This document shows, piece after piece, positions 60,499-64,000 of a stretch of DNA of 64,000 bases. Each line of letters starts with the position of its first letter. The stretch's first letter is position 1. Below the pieces are notes generated by a model. That model was not told the DNA's origin. It worked only from the letters and a program-made list of their open reading frames with translations, and did no database searches. Location of the stretch: positions 94,290 to 158,289 of the forward strand of contig NZ_LJCP01000009.1 in assembly GCF_001399755.1 (NCBI RefSeq), written 5' to 3'. This stretch comes from Thiohalorhabdus denitrificans. GTDB taxonomy: Bacteria; Pseudomonadota; Gammaproteobacteria; Thiohalorhabdales; Thiohalorhabdaceae. Made by a program: the position numbers and the translations under genes.

Positions 60499-61614
60499 TC
60501 AGTTTTGTGCCAGCGCCACAACCTCGGCCGGGGCCGCCCCGGTGTCCCCCGCGGCCGGCTCCCCGTCCAGGACCGCCGCGGCGGCCGCCAGCCGGTCGGG
60601 GGCGAGGTGGGCGTAGCGCTCGGTCTGGGTGATCGAGCGGTGGCGCAGCAGGTCGCGCACCTCGTACAGGGGCACCCCCGACATCACCAGCCAGCTCGCG
60701 AAGGTGTGGCGCAAGTCGTGGATCCGGAAGTCCACGATCCCCGCCGCCTTGCAGGCCGAGGCGAAGCCGTTTTTCACGTCGCCGAGCGGCTCGCCATCCT
60801 TCTTGGCGAACACCCAGGGGCTGTCCGGGCAATGCTCCGCCACCCATTGGCGGCGGCTCACCAGGGCGGCCCGGGCGGTGGCGTTCAGGGGTACCGAGCC
60901 CCGGCGGCGGTTCTTCTGGTGGCCCGGATCCAGAAACACCAGCCCCTGCTGGAGGTCCACCCGCCGCCACTCCAGGCGGAACAGCTCCCCGCGGCGCATC
61001 CCGGTGTACAGCCCCAGGCGGATGAGGTCCGCCAGGTGCGGGGCGCGGGTCCGCCCCGCCGCCTCGATCAGGCGGGCCGCCTCCGCCTTGGTCAGCCAGC
61101 GCAGCCGGCCCTCCGGCTCGGGCAGCCGGCACCCGCTGGTGGGGTTGGGCAGCTCCCACCCCCACTCCAGCCGGGCGTGGTTGATCGCCTTCGACAGCAG
61201 CCCGATCTCCTTGTTGACCGTGCTCGCCGCGGCCCCCGCGCGCTGGCGCTGGCGGGCGTAGCGGCGGATCTCGGCGCTCGTCAGGCCGTGGAGGTCCCGG
61301 CCGGAGAAGGCGGGGTAGAGGTGGCGCAGACAGAGGTTGTCCCGCTTCGGATCCCGTTCCCCGGCGGTGTCCTCCAGAAAGGCCACCATGAGCTCGTCGA
61401 AGGTGCGGGCCGCCGGGACGGCGAAATGCCGCCCCAGGAAGGCGTCCTGCTCCCACTGCCTCAGGAGGGCGGCCGCTCGATCCCAATCCGTCTGGCCAGT
61501 CGAGCGGCGGCGTCGCCGTCCGTCGGCGTCGTAGTACTGCGCCCAGATCTTGCTGGATCCATTTCGGTAGAAGAGGCGTCCTTCCCGGTGGCCGCCTCGT
61601 TCGGGCTGGGGCAT
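60499..61614 (-). CDS. Tyrosine recombinase integrase
   Basis: 371 residues from an ATG with AGGAGGAG upstream. The N-terminal arm-binding region (GRLFYRNGSSKIWAQYYDAD), a SAM-like core-binding domain (about 70-165) and the catalytic domain with Arg207 (GMRRGEL), Lys234, His299-Arg302 (HDLRH), His325 and the nucleophile Tyr334 (ERYAHL) are complete. It should be active for site-specific integration and excision. The start overlaps the excisionase-like gene by 154 bp in another frame. Confidence 0.93.
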   Translation of the reverse strand: MPQPERGGHREGRLFYRNGSSKIWAQYYDADGRRRRRSTGQTDWDRAAALLRQWEQDAFLGRHFAVPAARTFDELMVAFLEDTAGERDPKRDNLCLRHLYPAFSGRDLHGLTSAEIRRYARQRQRAGAAASTVNKEIGLLSKAINHARLEWGWELPNPTSGCRLPEPEGRLRWLTKAEAARLIEAAGRTRAPHLADLIRLGLYTGMRRGELFRLEWRRVDLQQGLVFLDPGHQKNRRRGSVPLNATARAALVSRRQWVAEHCPDSPWVFAKKDGEPLGDVKNGFASACKAAGIVDFRIHDLRHTFASWLVMSGVPLYEVRDLLRHRSITQTERYAHLAPDRLAAAAAVLDGEPAAGDTGAAPAEVVALAQN

Positions 61615-61844
61615 GCGTCTCCTCCTTTCTCCTCGGCCGCCAGCCCTGCCTCGTTCTCGGAGGCATCGTAGCCAGGCGCGGCCCGGGTTTCCACCCATTG
61701 CTTCAACGAATCCACCACCACGCGCCGGGAACGGCCCACGTGGACGGTTTGGATCTCGCCGGCGTCGGCGAGGCGCCGGATGGTCGACGCGCTTACATCT
61801 AGCAGCTCCCCGGCTTTGGCGAAGTCCAGTGCGAGCGGATCCAT
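61461..61844 (-). CDS. Excisionase-like MerR-type DNA-binding protein
   Basis: 127 residues. Residues 1-55 are a winged helix of the excisionase/MerR type: FAKAGELLDVSASTIRRLAD followed by GEIQTVHVGRSRRVVVDSLK. The remaining 70 residues are a low-complexity acidic tail encoded where the gene overlaps the integrase start. AGGGAGGAG is upstream of the ATG. Likely directionality factor for the adjacent integrase and possibly a regulator of the control region. The tail may be a passenger of the overlap. Confidence 0.75.
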   Translation of the reverse strand: MDPLALDFAKAGELLDVSASTIRRLADAGEIQTVHVGRSRRVVVDSLKQWVETRAAPGYDASENEAGLAAEEKGGDACPSPNEAATGKDASSTEMDPARSGRSTTTPTDGDAAARLARRIGIERPPS

Positions 61845-62065
61845 GCTCCTCCCTCGGTCTTGGGTTTGCTGGGCCGGACCGCCTCCCGGGAGGCGGCCGT
61901 CTGGCCCCCCTGGAGCAACCCCCGTGCCAGCTCCCCCTGCGGCCGGGCGAGGGCCCCGCCCCGGGGCCCGGAGGTGCCGGGCAACCGGGGCGTGAGGGCA
62001 AGGTGGCCCCGCTCGGCGGAGGGGAGGTTGGCCCGGCGGCGGGCGGCGGGGTTAAGGCCCTCGGA

Positions 62066-62101
62066 CCGTCAAAAGTCCGACAACTGTCCAGAAGTTGACG
62101 G
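62066..62101. repeat. Inverted repeat CCGTCAA/TTGACGG
   Basis: Seven-base arms 62066-62072 and 62095-62101 enclose 22 bases that contain AAGTCCGACAACTGTCC. The right arm holds TTGACG, which could be a -35. Possible operator. Confidence 0.45.
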
Positions 62102-62132
62102 GGACGGACGGGGGGGCACCGACCGGGGATGG

Positions 62133-62276
62133 ATGGCGCCGTCCGGCACCGAAGGGACCGGTTTGGCGCCATTCGGCGCTGGGAGCCACCGCTGCCGGGC
62201 TTTCCGGGACAAATGGCGCCACCCGGCGCCCCGCCGCTCCGTCGAGCTGTATCGTCCCGGCGCCGGACGGCGCCAT
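62133..62276. repeat. Four 18-bp iteron-like repeats
   Basis: Copies: 62133-62150 (+) ATGGCGCCGTCCGGCACC; 62163-62180 (+) TTGGCGCCATTCGGCGCT; 62213-62230 (+) ATGGCGCCACCCGGCGCC; 62259-62276 (-) ATGGCGCCGTCCGGCGCC. Starts are 30, 50 and 46 bases apart. Consensus ATGGCGCC-N3/4-CGGCGCC. Three direct and one inverted copy are a typical layout of binding-site clusters for replication or partition proteins. Confidence 0.75.
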
Positions 62277-62284
62277 CGGGGCCC

Positions 62285-62304
62285 CCTGTCATTCTTCGGG
62301 ACAG
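62285..62304. repeat. Small hairpin CCTGTC/GACAGG
   Basis: Arms CCTGTC and GACAGG enclose an 8-base ATTCTTCG-type loop, just after the iteron-like repeats. Confidence 0.4.
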
Positions 62305-62321
62305 GGAAGGGGCTCCCCCTT

Positions 62322-62402
62322 CCGTTACATTTCCCCGCGGCGCCCAATGGCTGTAACGGGGGGAGGAAGCACTGGGGGGAGGAGGAACCGCCCGTGTAAC
62401 GG
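62322..62402. repeat. CCGTTACA/TGTAACGG repeats
   Basis: CCGTTACA at 62322-62329 is the reverse complement of TGTAACGG at 62352-62359, and TGTAACGG occurs again at 62395-62402. They are AT-richer than the surrounding sequence and could be a second set of protein-binding sites. Confidence 0.55.
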
Positions 62403-62658
62403 CCCCGGGGCGGACCGTACCGTCCGGGCGGAGGAGGCAGGGGGGTCGGGACCGCGGGCCGGGCGCGGAAGGCCGACGCCCGTCGTCCGGGCTCCGGGAG
62501 GGGCACGGCGCCCGGGCCCGGGGGAGTGGTGCGGGGGATCTCCCGAGGCGGCCCGGCGGTCGGCGGGGGCGCCGGTACCCCGGGGCCTGGCCCCGGGTCC
62601 TGGAAGGAGCGGGGGGAAGGATCCGGGGGTCCCGCGGCGGGGACACGGGGGATAGTAT

Positions 62659-62687
62659 GTAGGTAGTAAATACAACCTACTACCTAC
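62659..62687 (+). promoter_or_regulatory. Perfect palindromic operator before the kfrA-like gene
   Basis: GTAGGTAGTA and TACTACCTAC are exact reverse complements around 9 bases (AATACAACC). The site ends 11 bases before the ATG and overlaps the likely promoter (TAGTAT at 62653-62658). KfrA proteins repress their own promoters by binding such sites. Confidence 0.75.
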
Positions 62688-62698
62688 AAGGAGGCCCC

Positions 62699-63340
62699 AT
62701 GGCCCTGTCCGAGGAGCAGCGACAGCGCATCTTCGAGGCCGCGGACGCCCTGGCGGAGCGGGGGGAGCGGCCCACCCTGGCCGCCGTGCGTGACGAACTC
62801 GGCGGGGGCAGCTACACCACGATCAGCGAGGGGATGCAGGCTTGGCGGGCGGCCCGTCAGCCCCGGCCCGAGGAGGCCACCCTCCCTGGGGAGTTGGCGG
62901 AGCAGGCCCGGGCCCAGGCCGCGGAGCTGTGGCAGGCCGCCCGGAAGCTTGCCCGGGAGGAGGTGGAGGCGGAGCGGGCGGCTCTCCACCAGGACCGCGA
63001 GGCGATGGAGCAGGCCCAGCAGGAGGCCGCCCGGGCCGCGGACCGGGCTGTCGAGGAGGCCGAACGATTGCGGGGGGAGCGGGACCAGGCCGCCGCCGAG
63101 GCGGAGAGCCAACGCCGGCGCGCCGAGGAGGCCGCCGCCGAGACGGAACAAGAGCGCCGCCGTGCCGAGCAGGCGGAGGCCGAGCGGGACCGGCTCGCCC
63201 AGCAGGTAAGCGAACAGGGCGCGCACCTGGAGCGCATGATGGGAGCCCTGGAGCGGATGGCCGTTCCCGCTCCGGAAGTGCCCTACGCAGGATCGGAGAC
63301 CGGCCCGGCGGAGGAAGGCACCCCCGATGAGCCAGGATAG
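62699..63340 (+). CDS. KfrA-like DNA-binding coiled-coil protein
   Basis: 213 residues from ATG with AAGGAGG. The N-terminal 60 residues match the KfrA_N plasmid replication-region DNA-binding domain (RIFEAADALAERGERPTLAA, RDELGGGSYTTISEGMQAW). Residues about 65-190 are a continuous Ala/Glu/Arg coiled coil. KfrA proteins of IncP/IncU plasmids autorepress and aid partition. Here it lies on an island, suggesting plasmid ancestry or a partition-like function for an excised form. Confidence 0.85.
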   Translation: MALSEEQRQRIFEAADALAERGERPTLAAVRDELGGGSYTTISEGMQAWRAARQPRPEEATLPGELAEQARAQAAELWQAARKLAREEVEAERAALHQDREAMEQAQQEAARAADRAVEEAERLRGERDQAAAEAESQRRRAEEAAAETEQERRRAEQAEAERDRLAQQVSEQGAHLERMMGALERMAVPAPEVPYAGSETGPAEEGTPDEPG

Positions 63341-63447
63341 GGGAGACCGATAGGGCCCTTACGGGTCCCGGATCCGCCGATCTTTGTGGCCGGCACCCCC
63401 AAAGGCTCCCGGCCAATAAGGCCCCTCTGACGTCGCGGCATTGGAGT

Positions 63448-63480
63448 TGCCCCGTTTCAGTGGACAGGTAACAGTTTGGT
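63448..63480. repeat. Probable terminal inverted repeat of the IS3-family element
   Basis: TGCCCCGTTTCAGTGGACAG begins at 63448, 33 bases past the transposase stop, and has the TG...CA-type end of IS3-family elements. The other end is outside the window, so the repeat cannot be confirmed. Confidence 0.5.
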
Positions 63481-64000
63481 TTACGCGGCATCCCGCCAGG
63501 CCGCTTCATAGGCCTTCGGGGCCTGCTGGCCGAGGGCGGAATGGCGGCGACTCGGGTTGTACCAGCCCTCGATGAATTCGAAGATCGCCCGCTTGGCCTC
63601 CGCATGGTTTCCGAAGCACTGGCGGTCGATCAATTCGCATTCGAGGGTAGCGAAAAAGCTCTCGGCCAGGGCGTTGTCGTAGCAATCACCGACTGAGCCC
63701 ATGGATTGGGCCACGCCGGCCTCCTGGCAGCGCTGGCCGAACGCCAGCGACGTGTACTGGCAGCCCTGGTCCGAATGATGAATTACCGACTCCGGCTGGC
63801 GACTCTGAATCGCCATATCCAGGGCGTTTAGTACCAGCTCGGTGCGCATGTGGCCGGCCATCGACCAGCCGACCACCCCGCGGCTGAAGACATCGAGCAC
63901 CACGGCCAGGTACAGAAAACCGGCGTCCGTGGGTACATAGGTGATGTCCGAGACCCAGAGCGTATCCGGTGCCTCGGCCTGGAAGTCCCGCTCCACCCGG
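63481..64000 (-). CDS. IS3-family transposase OrfB, C-terminal part (runs off window)
   Basis: At least 171 residues of the rve integrase core. The DDE triad is visible: Asp in WVSDITYVPT, Asp in IHHSDQGCQYTS and Glu in NALAESFFATLECE, with the C-terminal YNPSRRHSALGQQAP typical of IS3. An internal Met gives an apparent start at 63996, but the frame remains open to the window edge. OrfA and the 5' end are missing from view. The visible part shows no disruption. Confidence 0.92.
   Translation of the reverse strand, partial: RVERDFQAEAPDTLWVSDITYVPTDAGFLYLAVVLDVFSRGVVGWSMAGHMRTELVLNALDMAIQSRQPESVIHHSDQGCQYTSLAFGQRCQEAGVAQSMGSVGDCYDNALAESFFATLECELIDRQCFGNHAEAKRAIFEFIEGWYNPSRRHSALGQQAPKAYEAAWRDAA

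Larger units (their letters stand above)
61845..62698. other. Non-coding, repeat-rich control region of the island
   Basis: 854 bases between the divergent excisionase-like and kfrA-like genes. Six-frame ORFs here lack ribosome sites and family resemblance. It contains an inverted repeat at 62066-62101, four 18-bp iteron-like repeats at 62133-62276, TGTAACGG repeats at 62322-62402, and a palindrome before kfrA. It looks like a replication or transcription control region. Confidence 0.65.
60447..64000. mobile_element. Left end of a tRNA-Arg-integrated genomic island
   Basis: From the tRNA rightwards: integrase (minus), excisionase-like gene (minus), a 0.85-kb non-coding control region with iteron-like repeats, a KfrA-like gene (plus), and an IS3-family transposase. 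No housekeeping genes follow. GC is higher than the already GC-rich backbone in the control region. The far end lies outside the window, so size and type (integrative element, phage satellite or plasmid-derived island) are open. Confidence 0.7.

Noticed and set aside
61845..62698. Overlapping ORFs in the island control region
   Set aside because: No Shine-Dalgarno sites, Arg/Gly/Pro-rich shadows in all frames, and the repeats cross them without respect to reading frame.

Overview
The window looks like about 64 kb of chromosome from a GC-rich (roughly 70%), respiring gammaproteobacterium able to denitrify. Gene content and order support this: rlmN-pilW-rodZ-ispG-hisS-(two ABC ATPases)-yfgM-bamB-der, genes for HspQ, HflD and YfgM, a fused nuoCD, and a cytochrome c-dependent nitric oxide reductase. 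The species cannot be fixed from the sequence; a sulfur-oxidising, possibly halophilic lineage is only a guess.

Layout. 1-2707: 3' part of smc. 2845-9915 (minus): nitric oxide reductase cluster read norC-norB-norE-norF-norQ-(small membrane protein)-(NapH-like 4Fe-4S membrane protein)-norD, with an FNR/Dnr-type box before norC and a 32-bp inverted repeat between norB and norE. 10124-16347: mixed genes (DUF2007/DUF4870-type membrane protein, CaCA exchanger, DUF938 methyltransferase, beta-barrel protein coupled to a BCAM0308-like zinc-ribbon protein, two small unknown genes, suhB, trmJ). 16344-22042: cysE-iscR-iscS-iscA-iscX-mnmA-mtaB, an Fe-S/thiolation operon with no iscU, hscBA or fdx. 22146-33390: ndk-rlmN-pilW-rodZ-ispG-hisS-(dppD-dppF-like)-yfgM-bamB-der, tightly packed. 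33415-38175: xseA against guaB-guaA, closed by a strong terminator. 38359-43233: hspQ, hflD, trxC-tadA, a small membrane protein, aconitase. 43389-58957 (minus): complete nuoA-B-CD-E-F-G-H-I-J-K-L-M-N for complex I. 59114-60170: two unknown genes. 60370-60446: tRNA-Arg(CCT), followed by the left end of an integrated element (tyrosine integrase, excisionase-like gene, a non-coding repeat-rich control region, a KfrA-like coiled-coil DNA-binding protein) and then the end of an IS3-family insertion sequence that runs out of the window.

How it fits together. Complex I and aconitase serve respiration, and the nor cluster reduces nitric oxide to nitrous oxide at low oxygen. The isc-mnmA-mtaB operon couples cysteine synthesis, cysteine desulfuration, Fe-S assembly and tRNA sulfur modification. 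guaB-guaA make GMP. Intergenic spaces carry at least ten clusters of REP-like palindromes whose arms begin GTAGGAGC or GTGGGAGC; one three-pair array separates nuoCD from nuoE.

The least explained material is the island next to tRNA-Arg, above all its roughly 850-bp control region with four 18-bp iteron-like repeats and a perfect palindrome before the kfrA-like gene. Next come the accessory genes of the nor cluster and the scaffold-less isc operon.
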